Origin: CALMZN01 sp964443785
Lineage (GTDB): Bacteria; Patescibacteriota; Patescibacteriia; UBA1558; GWA2-36-10
Direction of reading: 5' to 3'
DNA: 15,738 bases
NCBI GenBank assembly: GCA_964443785.1
Contig: CAYUER010000019.1
Location: 1 to 15,738 of the forward strand
In this document: positions 8,816 to 15,738 of the stretch, in pieces
Position numbering within the stretch: position 1 is the first letter of the stretch
How the letters are laid out: each line of letters opens with the position of its first letter
Program-made: the position numbers and the translations under genes
Notes under the pieces: model-generated
Told to the model about the DNA's origin: nothing
The model's database searches: none
The model's input: the letters and a program-made list of their open reading frames with translations, nothing else

Positions 8816-8820
8816 CCTTT
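8816..8820 (-). promoter_or_regulatory. Shine-Dalgarno sequence of the Ca-binding membrane protein gene
   Basis: AAAGG on the minus strand lies 7 bases before the ATG at 8808 and supports that start. It is one of the few plausible Shine-Dalgarno sequences in this window. Confidence 0.6.
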
Positions 8821-8831
8821 AAGTTTTTATA

Positions 8832-8860
8832 ATTATAACATAAAATAAGAAAAAAACCAA
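8832..8860 (-). promoter_or_regulatory. Promoter of the Ca-binding protein / giant protein operon
   Basis: On the minus strand there is an extended -10 element, TGTTATAAT (8832-8840). Seventeen bases upstream is a weak -35, TTGGTT (8855-8860). The predicted start near 8825 leaves a short leader carrying the AAAGG site. The -10 is consensus, so the call rests on it; the -35 alone would not be convincing. Confidence 0.5.
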
Positions 8861-8865
8861 AATGC

Positions 8866-8973
8866 ATCCAGTTAAAAATTCACAAAAAAATAATATATAA
8901 TATAAGTGTGAATTCTAGGCTAAAATTTTACTTTAGTAGCCAAATATTTGACTACCTAAATTTTTAACTGGAT
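8866..8973. repeat. 108-bp element bounded by perfect 15-bp inverted repeats
   Basis: ATCCAGTTAAAAATT (8866-8880) and its exact reverse complement (8959-8973) enclose 78 bp of AT-rich sequence. Inside are further inverted pairs: AATTCAC/GTGAATT (8877-8883 with 8908-8914), GGCTA/TAGCC (about 8918-8922 with 8937-8941), and the palindrome CAAATATTTG (8941-8950) with partly matching flanks. There is no reading frame and no clear target-site duplication. It lies between the rsmA-side terminator and the promoter of the Ca-binding protein gene. It could be a MITE-like remnant, a structured RNA or a binding region. I cannot choose between these from one copy. Confidence 0.5.
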
Positions 8974-9002
8974 AAAAAATAACTACTCAATTGTGAGTAG
9001 TT
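8974..9002 (-). terminator. Intrinsic terminator of the leuS-tsaC-MFS-rsmA operon
   Basis: A perfect 9-bp stem (8981-8989 with 8994-9002) with a 4-base loop is followed, in the minus direction, by ATTTTTT (8974-8980). It starts 21 bp after the rsmA stop codon. The stem is AT-rich, so termination may be only moderate. Confidence 0.7.
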
Positions 9003-9023
9003 ATCGCCGCTTAAAAATTATCT

Positions 9024-9863
9024 CTAAAAATGTAAAAGCTGCGCTAATTTGACCCAATCTCGAGCCTGTAAATTTTCTGCGCGCACATTTTCATCTATTC
9101 CCAAAGACTTCAAGGCGCTGATCAATTCTTTTTTTTCTATGCTCGGGTCGCTTAATAAATTATTGACTAATTTTTTTCTTTTTTTGGCATAGCCCCGCTT
9201 GATCAATTGCCAAGTTTTTTTCTCATCAACTGGATGGGGCCATTTTTTGATCTCAAAAATATGGATAATGGCTGAGTCGACTTTTGGTGCTGGCCAAAAA
9301 CTATCTCTACCCACTAAGCGCAATAATTCTACTTGACCATAAAGCTTGACTGCTAGTGCTAACAAGCTCATCTTGCCATCCTTGGCCTCTATCCTTTCGG
9401 CTACTTCTTTTTGGACCATCAGAGTCAAGCTCTCCGGTACAGGATCAAAGGAAACAAATTTTTGGATGAACTTGCCAGTCAGATAATAGGGAATATTGGC
9501 TACTATTTTATAATGCTTACTCTTTTTACTACTCAGAATCTCCTGCCATTGATTGATATTGAGCTTCAAAATATCCTGCCAAATTATTTCTACATTACTA
9601 TTCATTTTTTGAATTTTATCAAGAGGGCTAGCAAAATTTTCCTCAATTTCAAAAGCAATGACCTGCTTGGCATGCAAAGCTAATTTTTGGGTCAAAGCTC
9701 CCAAGCCAGGACCAAGCTCGAGTACCAGATCGTCTTTTTTTACTCCCGCCTTCTTGATGATATAATCCAAAACTTCTTCGTCTAATAAAAAATTCTGACC
9801 CCGCAATTTGTTGGGCGCAATATGATAAAGCTCTAATAAATATTTGATTTCTGTCTTGGTCAT
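9024..9863 (-). CDS. rsmA: 16S rRNA (adenine1518-N6/adenine1519-N6)-dimethyltransferase
   Basis: RsmA (KsgA) dimethylates two adjacent adenines in the 3' terminal hairpin of 16S rRNA, using S-adenosylmethionine, late in small-subunit assembly. The 279-residue length is normal for the family. Diagnostic motifs are LRGQNFLLD (20-28), the SAM-binding LELGPGLGALT (48-58), an acidic residue after the second strand (FEIEE, 71-75), catalytic motif IV NIPYYLT (123-129), VQKEVAERI (150-158), and PAPKVDSAII (191-200). The C-terminal RAENL segment (261-265) is also typical. It is the last gene of a four-gene operon. Its ATG begins 1 bp after the stop of the MFS gene and no Shine-Dalgarno sequence is visible, so translational coupling is likely. 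The family call is firm. Confidence 0.97.
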   Translation of the reverse strand: MTKTEIKYLLELYHIAPNKLRGQNFLLDEEVLDYIIKKAGVKKDDLVLELGPGLGALTQKLALHAKQVIAFEIEENFASPLDKIQKMNSNVEIIWQDILKLNINQWQEILSSKKSKHYKIVANIPYYLTGKFIQKFVSFDPVPESLTLMVQKEVAERIEAKDGKMSLLALAVKLYGQVELLRLVGRDSFWPAPKVDSAIIHIFEIKKWPHPVDEKKTWQLIKRGYAKKRKKLVNNLLSDPSIEKKELISALKSLGIDENVRAENLQARDWVKLAQLLHF

Positions 9864-9864
9864 C

Positions 9865-11046
9865 TTATAACAACATATACAATAAAGTCATAGCTCCAGC
9901 CAAAATAAAGATCAGCTTGAAGGCCAAAATCTCACTCGGTATAAAAAATAAAGCAAAATAAATCAATAAAATAGCTAATAATTTACCGAGTACCAAGCTC
10001 ATCTCAAAAAATACTACCCTAGTCATGATATGTTGCTTGCTATCGCGGTGTATGATCTTGGCTCGATCATAGGTGATAGCAGTCAAAGGCACGCTCAGGG
10101 TATTTTTGCCTAGGCGAGAAAAAGTATCCAAGAAAAATACACCGGTAGCATTGACTACAAAAATCCTAATAAACCACGACAAAGCATAAAAAGCACTACT
10201 CAAAGATAAAATATTTTTTTTGTTGTGGCTATCAGTCAGCTGTCCGACATACATAGTAATCAAAGCTGTCACTAGAGTAGCTAGGGCCACCACTGCGCCC
10301 ATATCAAAAGCATCAGCAATAATAGTCGAGATAAATACTGGCCAAATCACCAAAACTACAAACTCTTCACCAAAACCTAAATAAGCCAAAAGTTCTTGGC
10401 GACGTTCTTTATGAAAAAGTATTTTGAAACTATCGAAATATTTAAATTTTTCTGGTGTAAATATTTCTTTGGTAATCAAGGATGGTATGTTGGATACAAA
10501 AAATATAATAGAAGCAACCACAAAAAGCATACCAAAACCAAATTGAGATACAATCCAGCCAGCCAAAGCTGGTCCGATGATATACATCAAAGAAGTGGCT
10601 ACTGCCATAAAACTCACTTCTTTGCCCTCCTCTGTCTCGCCTATGTATTTGGCAAAGTTAGCGTGATAAGCTGGCCAATAAAATAATTTTTGCAAAGTCA
10701 AAATAAAAGCCGCCGCATAAAACAAGGGTGGATAAAACTGAACAAAATATAAGCTGACATAAAACAAAGCATAAAGACAAGTGCCGATGGCTAGGCTAGC
10801 TTCGTAGCCATAACGCTTGGCAAACTTGGCGCCAAAGGGCATAAAAACCAAATAGGCTACATAGGTCAGCAAATAAAACAAAACTATCTTTTGTAAAGAA
10901 TAACCAATATCATAGAGATAAACTGGCTCCCAAAACATCACCATAGCCAAAGCAAAATTGACTATAATAGTAGAAATATAAAGCTCGCGAATCTGCTGAC
11001 GAACTTTTGATGGAAACCAGGAAGAAAAAAAACCCAAATTAAGCAT
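9865..11046 (-). CDS. Major facilitator superfamily-type transporter, substrate unknown
   Basis: This 393-residue, strongly hydrophobic protein has about 11-12 predicted membrane helices, arranged as two halves around a charged central loop (about 192-220). The loop between helices 2 and 3 has FGAKFAKRYGYE (71-82), resembling MFS motif A (G-x3-[DK]-R-x-G). The matching loop in the second half is GQLTDSHNKKN (268-278), which supports the internal two-fold repeat of the superfamily. FYWPAYHANF (122-131) is a distinctive aromatic patch in helix 4. Charged residues within helices are few (for example E40), so the substrate cannot be read from the sequence. It starts 10 bp after the tsaC stop with no clear Shine-Dalgarno sequence, and ends 1 bp before rsmA. 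A transporter inside a translation-related operon is odd; it may simply be carried along, or may be an exporter or nutrient importer. Confidence 0.85.
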   Translation of the reverse strand: MLNLGFFSSWFPSKVRQQIRELYISTIIVNFALAMVMFWEPVYLYDIGYSLQKIVLFYLLTYVAYLVFMPFGAKFAKRYGYEASLAIGTCLYALFYVSLYFVQFYPPLFYAAAFILTLQKLFYWPAYHANFAKYIGETEEGKEVSFMAVATSLMYIIGPALAGWIVSQFGFGMLFVVASIIFFVSNIPSLITKEIFTPEKFKYFDSFKILFHKERRQELLAYLGFGEEFVVLVIWPVFISTIIADAFDMGAVVALATLVTALITMYVGQLTDSHNKKNILSLSSAFYALSWFIRIFVVNATGVFFLDTFSRLGKNTLSVPLTAITYDRAKIIHRDSKQHIMTRVVFFEMSLVLGKLLAILLIYFALFFIPSEILAFKLIFILAGAMTLLYMLL

Positions 11047-11056
11047 ATTTTTATTT

Positions 11057-11671
11057 TTATTTCACAGTGTGAATATTTATTTTACCTTGACGCAAAATTT
11101 CTAGATGACCATCCGCACTTTTGACAATAGTCGATGGCGGAGTCAGAGGTAGATTGCCAGCATTGATGAGTAAATCTGGCTGAACGCCAAAATCTTTGAA
11201 CTGTTCTTTGATTTGGTCCATGCTATAGATAGCACCGGTACCAGAGATGTTGGCCGAAGTGCTGACTACTGGATGCTTAAAAACCTTGCCCAAGGCCTGA
11301 CAAAAAAAATGACTAGAAATTCGTAAACCTAGATTGTCAATAAAATGTTTTTTCTGCCCAGCTAGCTTGAAGGGCAAAATCATAGTCAAAGCACCGGGCC
11401 AATGCTGGGCAACGAGCTGCCGAGCCTGATCATCAAAAGTCACCAAACTCTCAGCTGTCTCCAGATCAGGCACAATGACTGGCAAGGGTTTATCAGCTTC
11501 ACGCTGCTTGATAGTATAAACTTTGGCAATAGCTGCCTCGTCAAAATAATCGGCTCCCAGTCCATAGGCTGTCTCCGTCGGATAGACGATCACTCCACCT
11601 TCAGCCAAAACACGAGCTGCTTCGGCAGCTACTTCTGTGAGATTATGTTTGTTCAAAAATATTTCCTTCAT
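11057..11671 (-). CDS. tsaC: L-threonylcarbamoyladenylate synthase (TsaC/YrdC/Sua5 family)
   Basis: TsaC makes threonylcarbamoyl-AMP from threonine, bicarbonate and ATP. This is the first step of N6-threonylcarbamoyladenosine (t6A37) formation on tRNAs that read ANN codons; TsaD, TsaB and TsaE complete the step elsewhere. The 204-residue length fits the single-domain TsaC form without the extra Sua5 C-terminal domain. Motifs seen are GGVIVYPTETAYGLGAD (25-41), the KQR loop at 55-57 followed by KPLPVIV (61-67), HWPGALTMIL (90-99), LGLRIS (114-119), STSANISG (137-144) and PSTIV (179-183). I chose the ATG at 11671, which overlaps the leuS TGA by one base (TGATG). A TTG three bases earlier is possible but less likely. 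The overlap implies coupled translation with leuS. Confidence 0.95.
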   Translation of the reverse strand: MKEIFLNKHNLTEVAAEAARVLAEGGVIVYPTETAYGLGADYFDEAAIAKVYTIKQREADKPLPVIVPDLETAESLVTFDDQARQLVAQHWPGALTMILPFKLAGQKKHFIDNLGLRISSHFFCQALGKVFKHPVVSTSANISGTGAIYSMDQIKEQFKDFGVQPDLLINAGNLPLTPPSTIVKSADGHLEILRQGKINIHTVK

Positions 11672-14109
11672 CAAACTACCAAACTAATAATTTTATTTTT
11701 GACATAGATAAATTTTTTGACTGACGCCCCGACTAAAGCGGCTTGCACCTTTTCTCTAGCCAAAACCTGAGCTTGCAAATCCGCACTATCCTCGGTGTCC
11801 GCTGGCAACTCTATAGTATCACGCAACTTGCCATTGACCTGAATGGCGACTGTCACCAGCTCTGCTCTGACCAATTCCGGATCAAAGCTCGGCCAAGTAG
11901 CTAGACTGATGCTATCACTGTGGCCTAATTGGCTCCACAACTCTTCACTGATATGAGGCGCAAAAGGAGAAAGTAAAATAACAAATTTTTCAAAAAATGC
12001 TAAAGATATCTGAGTGGCTTTATCAGCAGCATTGGATAAAATCATCAGTTGAGAAACAGCAGTATTAAAACGCATATTCATAATATCTTCGCCTATTTTT
12101 TTGATACTCTGATGCAAGAGGCGCTCCAATGCTTGGTCTGACTCCACTTTTGGTGCTACCTTGGCTTGCAGATCCCACACTCTATTCAAAAATCTGACTA
12201 AACCAGCTACACCCTTGTCATCCCAAGCAATTGACTGATCAAAGGGCCCCATAAACATAATATAAAGACGCAGGGCATCAGCTCCATATTTAGCAATATA
12301 GTCATCAGGATTGACGACATTGCCTTTGGACTTGGACATTTTGACTCCACCACTGCCGAGGATCATGCCTTGAGCCGTACGCTTGCGATAGGGTTCACTA
12401 CCAACTGACTGCGGAATCACTCCAATGTCATATAAAAATTTGAAAATAAAACGAGAGTACAAAAGATGCAAAGTAGTGTGCTCATTACCACCATTGTACC
12501 AATCAACTGGCAACCAATATTTTATTTTCTCTGGATCAGCAAGCTGTCTATCGTTGCGTGCATCAGTATAGCGAACAAAATACCAATTTGAGCCTGCCCA
12601 ATTTGGCATAGTGTCGGTCTCTCTCCTAGCTTCACCGCCACACTTGGGACAAGTAGTCTTGACCCAAGACTCGAGCTCTGCTAGAGGTGATTGACCTTCG
12701 CTGCCTGGTTTAAAATTTTTGATATCTGGCAAGACCAATGGTAAATCTTTTTCATCTAGTGGCTGCCAATCGCACTGGCTACAGTAGACCATCGGAATCG
12801 GCTCACCCCAATATCTTTGGCGAGAAAAAATCCAATCATGCAAACGATAATTGACCGTAGCTTTTCCGACTTTATTTTTTTCCAACCAATTGACAATCTT
12901 GATTTTAAAATCATCGACTGTCAAACCAGTGAATTGTCCAGAATTACTCATCAAGCGACCAGTAAAAGCCGGAAAGGCTGCCTCTTCGACATCGCTATCA
13001 TCTATGACCGAGATCATGGGTAGCTGATATTTCTTGGCAAAGTCCCAATCTCTTTGATCGTGAGCGGGCACAGCCATGATAGCTCCTGTACCATAAGCCA
13101 TAGTCACATAATCAGCGACAAAGATAGGAATCTCCGCTTGATTGACTGGATTGATAGCCTTTAAGCCTTTGATTTCTACGCCTGTTTTTTCTTTGCTATT
13201 GTCCGCTCTTTCTAAGTCGGATTTTTTGCCAGCTTTTTTGCTGTACTCCTCTACTTCTGCCAAATTAGCAATATCCTTAGAGAGCTCAGTGACTAGAGGG
13301 TGTTCAGGAGCAATGACCATAAAGGTGACACCAAAAATAGTGTCCGGCCGCGTAGTAAAAACCAGCAACTCAGCGCTAGACTCTGCCTGCTCACTTTTGA
13401 CTGCAAATTTTATTTCTGCTCCCTCGGAGCGGCCGATCCAATTTCTTTGTTGGGTTTTGATCTGCTCCAAAAAATCGACTTTGTCCAAATCATCAATCAA
13501 GCGATCGGCGTATTTGGTAATGCGCAAAAGCCACTGCTCTTTTTCTTTTTTGACCACCTCGCCACCACAACGCTCGCAGACACCACCTACTACTTCTTCG
13601 TTGGCTAGGCCAATCAAACAAGAAGTACACCAATTAATTTTTTCTGTAGCCTTGTAGGCTAGTCCATTTTTCCAAAGCTGGATAAAAATCCACTGCGTCC
13701 AGCGATAATACTCTGGGTCAGTAGTCTCAATAAATCTAGACCAATCAAAACTATAGCCCGTAGACTGCAATTGTCTTTTAAAATTATCAATATTTTTCCG
13801 AGTAGTTTCTTGGGGTGGAATATTTTTTTTGATGGCGTAATTTTCAGCCGGCAAACCAAAAGCGTCCATACCCATAGGATACAAAACATTTTTGCCCAAA
13901 GCACGCTGATGGCGAGCAATAATATCCATCGCTGTATAAGAGCGCAAATGCCCAGCGTGCAGACCCTCGCCAGAGGGATAGGGAAATTCTACTAGACCAA
14001 AAAATTTATCTTTGCCCTGATCAGCAGCGAGATAAGTCTGATTTTCTTGCCAGTATTTTTGCCATTTTGACTCAATGTCTTTGGCCTGATATTTTGAAAA
14101 TTTAGCCAT
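11671..14109 (-). CDS. leuS: Leucyl-tRNA synthetase
   Basis: This class I aminoacyl-tRNA synthetase charges tRNA-Leu and edits mischarged products. The 812 residues are close to the usual bacterial length. The HIGH-type motif is HAGH (51-54) after PYPSGEGL, and KMSKS is at 590-594. The CP1 editing domain is present with FTTRPDT (251-257), YGTGAIMAVPAHDQRDWDFA (339-358) and the conserved Asp at 351. Two zinc-type Cys clusters are complete: CTSC...CERC (161, 164, 178, 181) and CSQC...CPKC (443, 446, 487, 490). ETDTMPNWAGSNWYF (497-511) is the conserved stretch near the catalytic core. The C-terminal tRNA-binding domain ends in KKFIYVKNKIISLVV. It is the first gene of the four-gene operon, ends in TGA and overlaps tsaC. 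The start is preceded by a weak GGA at good spacing and a good promoter. Confidence 0.98.
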   Translation of the reverse strand: MAKFSKYQAKDIESKWQKYWQENQTYLAADQGKDKFFGLVEFPYPSGEGLHAGHLRSYTAMDIIARHQRALGKNVLYPMGMDAFGLPAENYAIKKNIPPQETTRKNIDNFKRQLQSTGYSFDWSRFIETTDPEYYRWTQWIFIQLWKNGLAYKATEKINWCTSCLIGLANEEVVGGVCERCGGEVVKKEKEQWLLRITKYADRLIDDLDKVDFLEQIKTQQRNWIGRSEGAEIKFAVKSEQAESSAELLVFTTRPDTIFGVTFMVIAPEHPLVTELSKDIANLAEVEEYSKKAGKKSDLERADNSKEKTGVEIKGLKAINPVNQAEIPIFVADYVTMAYGTGAIMAVPAHDQRDWDFAKKYQLPMISVIDDSDVEEAAFPAFTGRLMSNSGQFTGLTVDDFKIKIVNWLEKNKVGKATVNYRLHDWIFSRQRYWGEPIPMVYCSQCDWQPLDEKDLPLVLPDIKNFKPGSEGQSPLAELESWVKTTCPKCGGEARRETDTMPNWAGSNWYFVRYTDARNDRQLADPEKIKYWLPVDWYNGGNEHTTLHLLYSRFIFKFLYDIGVIPQSVGSEPYRKRTAQGMILGSGGVKMSKSKGNVVNPDDYIAKYGADALRLYIMFMGPFDQSIAWDDKGVAGLVRFLNRVWDLQAKVAPKVESDQALERLLHQSIKKIGEDIMNMRFNTAVSQLMILSNAADKATQISLAFFEKFVILLSPFAPHISEELWSQLGHSDSISLATWPSFDPELVRAELVTVAIQVNGKLRDTIELPADTEDSADLQAQVLAREKVQAALVGASVKKFIYVKNKIISLVV

Positions 14110-14132
14110 AATAATCCAAAAATTATAAAATT

Positions 14133-14161
14133 ATTCTACCATTTCAAAGACTAAAAATCAA
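14133..14161 (-). promoter_or_regulatory. Promoter of the leuS operon
   Basis: On the minus strand there is a -35, TTGATT (14156-14161), then a 17-base spacer. The extended -10 TGGTAGAAT (14133-14141) follows. The predicted transcript start near 14126 gives a leader of about 17 bases before the leuS ATG. An alternative TATAAT at 14122-14127 lacks a well-placed -35 and would leave almost no leader. Confidence 0.5.
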
Positions 14162-14183
14162 CCTAATGGTCAAAGGCTTACTA

Positions 14184-14212
14184 TCGACAAAAATAGCTAA
14201 ATATGATATAGT
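14184..14212 (+). promoter_or_regulatory. Promoter of the LysM/M23 peptidase gene
   Basis: The -35 TCGACA (14184-14189, 5/6 match) is followed by a 17-base spacer and the extended -10 TGATATAGT (14204-14212). Transcription would start near 14219, about 65 bases before the start codon. Together with the leuS promoter this forms a compact divergent promoter region. Confidence 0.6.
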
Positions 14213-14218
14213 ACCTAT

Positions 14219-14258
14219 TACTAATATCCCTTATAATTTAATTATAATCTTATTAGTA
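14219..14258 (+). promoter_or_regulatory. Nested AT-rich stem-loop at the 5' end of the LysM/M23 leader
   Basis: TACTAATA (14219-14226) pairs with TATTAGTA (14251-14258). Inside, TTATAATT (14231-14238) pairs with AATTATAA (14240-14247). The structure starts at the predicted transcript start. It might stabilise the mRNA or be a protein-binding site. In such AT-rich DNA, chance pairing cannot be ruled out. Confidence 0.35.
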
Positions 14259-14284
14259 TATTCATCAAAAAAATATTAACGAGA

Positions 14285-15622
14285 TTGGCTATCAAGGTAG
14301 CTGATTTTTTGATTTGGCTAAAAAGGCGCTCTCCTTTTATCTTTAAGCCTTTGTTTAAATTTGTCTCACTAATACTCAAAATATTCTTTTTGCCTTTTGT
14401 CCTTCTGATTTACAAAAATATTGTCTTACTGAAAATAAAATTCAAAAATCGCCAGCTCAAAGATACAGCCCTGATCTTATTCATCAAAAAATATTTAGCT
14501 GGTACTGTCATCAGTCTGATCATTGTCGGTACTACCACTAGCAATATCTTTGCTCAAAACTACAGCACCGATGAGTATGCCCAACGCACATTGCTATCCA
14601 CTTTAGTCAAAAATGACTCTGCTACTTGGAGCGAAGTAATAGAAGAAAAAGCACCGACCAATAGACAGGCTACGACTTTGAGCTACTTATCCAACCAAGA
14701 AATACTACAAGAACCTCTAGCGGCCAATAGTGAAGGCAATAGCGGCGGAGAAACTATCGGCCTCTCAGCAGATGCTACCAGTCTGATAGTCATCAACTCT
14801 GATGAGGATAGCTTAGAAATACCCGCACCAACTCGCAGTGAAAATGTCGATTATTTTGTTCAAGCTGGCGATACATTGAGTGGTATTGCTGAAAAATTTG
14901 ATATCACTGTCAATACCATACTCTGGGCCAACAATCTCACTTGGAATAGTACTATCAAGCCAGGCGCCAAATTAGTCATACTCCCCAGCTCTGGTATAGA
15001 CTACGAAATCCAAAAAGGCGACAACCTCAGCGCTGTGGCCAAAAAATACCAAGCCGATCTAGAAAAAATAATTGCCTACAACAATCTCAGTGGTGTATCT
15101 GATATCAAAGCTGGTGATTTGATCTTCATACCAGAAGGCATCAAACCAACAAAGGTAGTCTCGTCTTACAAGGCACCAACTGTAGCTAGTAAACCAAAAG
15201 CTAGCACACCGACCAATGTCTACAGCGACGAAGACTTGCCGCCAGCTAGTGATCTGTCAGCCAATACAAAATTGCTCTGGCCAGTTTTGAGCCACCGCAT
15301 TACTCAATATTTTAGCTGGCGCCACACTGGTCTTGATGTCGGTGACAAAGTCGGCAACCCTATCTACGCCTCAGAAGATGGCAAAGTCGAGCGCTCTGGC
15401 TGGTCTACTGGCTATGGCTACAATGTCATCATCAATCACGGCAACGGCCTAGAGACACTCTATGCCCACGCTAGCAAACTACTGGTCAAAGATGGTGAGA
15501 CTGTCAGCCGTGGTCAAGTAATTGCCTTGATCGGCTCGACTGGCTGGTCTACTGGTCCACATCTTCATATGGAGGTCCGCGTCAATGGCGTACGCAAAAA
15601 TCCGATCAGCTATATCAAGTAA
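14285..15622 (+). CDS. LysM-domain M23 family metallopeptidase (cell-wall hydrolase)
   Basis: This 445-residue protein probably binds and cuts peptidoglycan outside the cell. Two hydrophobic segments (about 25-48 and 71-90, the second ending IFAQN) indicate membrane anchoring or export. A Ser/Thr-rich region leads to LysM 1 (about 190-234, with GDTLSGIAEKF) and LysM 2 (240-284, with GDNLSAVAKKY). A linker follows, then the M23 domain (330-443). All M23 metal and catalytic residues are visible: H347 and D351 in HTGLD, H395 in YAHAS, and H426 and H428 in PHLHMEV. It should therefore be an active Zn endopeptidase. The start is a TTG at 14285; an upstream in-frame TAA at 14234 leaves no earlier ATG, GTG or TTG. 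A second TTG at 14309 has a better-spaced AAGG upstream and is an alternative start, but using it would remove residues that look like part of the protein. The gene is monocistronic, with its own promoter and terminator. Confidence 0.95.
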   Translation: MAIKVADFLIWLKRRSPFIFKPLFKFVSLILKIFFLPFVLLIYKNIVLLKIKFKNRQLKDTALILFIKKYLAGTVISLIIVGTTTSNIFAQNYSTDEYAQRTLLSTLVKNDSATWSEVIEEKAPTNRQATTLSYLSNQEILQEPLAANSEGNSGGETIGLSADATSLIVINSDEDSLEIPAPTRSENVDYFVQAGDTLSGIAEKFDITVNTILWANNLTWNSTIKPGAKLVILPSSGIDYEIQKGDNLSAVAKKYQADLEKIIAYNNLSGVSDIKAGDLIFIPEGIKPTKVVSSYKAPTVASKPKASTPTNVYSDEDLPPASDLSANTKLLWPVLSHRITQYFSWRHTGLDVGDKVGNPIYASEDGKVERSGWSTGYGYNVIINHGNGLETLYAHASKLLVKDGETVSRGQVIALIGSTGWSTGPHLHMEVRVNGVRKNPISYIK

Positions 15623-15626
15623 AACT

Positions 15627-15667
15627 AAAAACCACCAAGCTCCCCGCGAGGGGCTTGGTGGTTTTTT
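15627..15667 (+). terminator. Strong intrinsic terminator of the LysM/M23 gene
   Basis: AAAACCACCAAG pairs with CTTGGTGGTTTT. The stem continues, after a 2-base CT bulge, through CCCC/GGGG capped by a GCGA tetraloop (GNRA type). A run of six T (15662-15667) follows. It starts 4 bases after the stop codon. Confidence 0.95.
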
Positions 15668-15738
15668 GATATATAAAAAAATATTAGAGCCACAACAACA
15701 AAATCCCTAACCAAGCAACATTGAACAACAAAAAACTA
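15668..15738. other. Intergenic, nothing recognised
   Basis: AT-rich sequence after the terminator up to the window edge. No start codon with a plausible frame, promoter or RNA gene was seen. Confidence 0.5.

Noticed and set aside
8947..8976. Plus-strand promoter (TTGACT with GATAAA 18 bases later) in the inverted-repeat element
   Set aside because: The -10 is poor and no plus-strand gene follows; it would run antisense into rsmA. TTGACT is also part of the palindrome flank.
11671..11674. UGA read as glycine (code 25), as in some Patescibacteria
   Set aside because: leuS ends at TGA at the normal C-terminus and the tsaC ATG overlaps it. Reading through would fuse the end of leuS into an unrelated frame.
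11672..11674. TTG start for tsaC
   Set aside because: The ATG three bases later forms a standard TGATG coupling junction, and the extra residue adds nothing to the family alignment.
13142..13657. 171-codon open frame on the plus strand opposite leuS
   Set aside because: It mirrors the highly conserved LeuRS editing and zinc regions, and has no promoter or Shine-Dalgarno sequence.
1..15738. CRISPR array, tRNA, rRNA or insertion sequence
   Set aside because: No regularly spaced DNA repeats, cloverleaf-like or rRNA-like stretches, or transposase motifs were seen by eye on either strand. A covariance-model scan was not possible.

Overview
The window looks like a chromosomal segment from a Candidate Phyla Radiation (Patescibacteria) bacterium, most likely Parcubacteria-like. 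This is inferred from several things together: AT-rich DNA, tightly packed housekeeping genes, weak or missing Shine-Dalgarno sequences, a LysM/M23 peptidase with a hydrophobic N-terminus, and a very large Cys-rich secreted protein beside a small Ca-binding membrane protein. The standard bacterial code fits. TGA ends leuS and overlaps the next ATG, so UGA is not read as glycine here.

Bases 1-8002 (minus strand) are one uninterrupted reading frame of at least 2667 codons that runs off the left edge of the window. It starts with a clear signal peptide and encodes an extracellular, Cys-rich, multidomain protein. Visible parts are an N-terminal domain of unknown type, a set of degenerate Cys motifs of the form C-x5-G-C-x2-[YF], two regions resembling carbohydrate-binding jelly rolls, and a PKD-like W-G-D-G motif at the truncated end. 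Just upstream on the same strand (8029-8808) is a single-pass membrane protein with two DxDxDGxSDxxE calcium-binding repeats. The 26-bp gap suggests the two are co-transcribed from an extended -10 promoter near 8832-8840. They may form a surface system.

Bases 8809-9023 are intergenic. They hold that promoter, an unusual 108-bp element bounded by perfect 15-bp inverted repeats, and a hairpin terminator for the operon arriving from the right.

Bases 9024-14109 (minus strand) are a tight four-gene operon, in transcription order: leuS (leucyl-tRNA synthetase), tsaC (threonylcarbamoyl-AMP synthase), an MFS-type transporter, and rsmA (16S rRNA dimethyladenosine transferase). Gene junctions are a 1-bp TGATG overlap, 10 bp and 1 bp. 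Three of the four genes serve translation: tRNA charging, the t6A tRNA modification and 16S rRNA methylation.

Bases 14110-14284 are a divergent promoter region with good extended -10 promoters in both directions. The plus-strand one drives 14285-15622, a membrane-anchored or secreted protein with two LysM domains and a complete M23 metallopeptidase domain, ending in a strong terminator (15627-15667). The last 71 bases hold nothing recognisable. No tRNA, rRNA, CRISPR or insertion sequence was seen.
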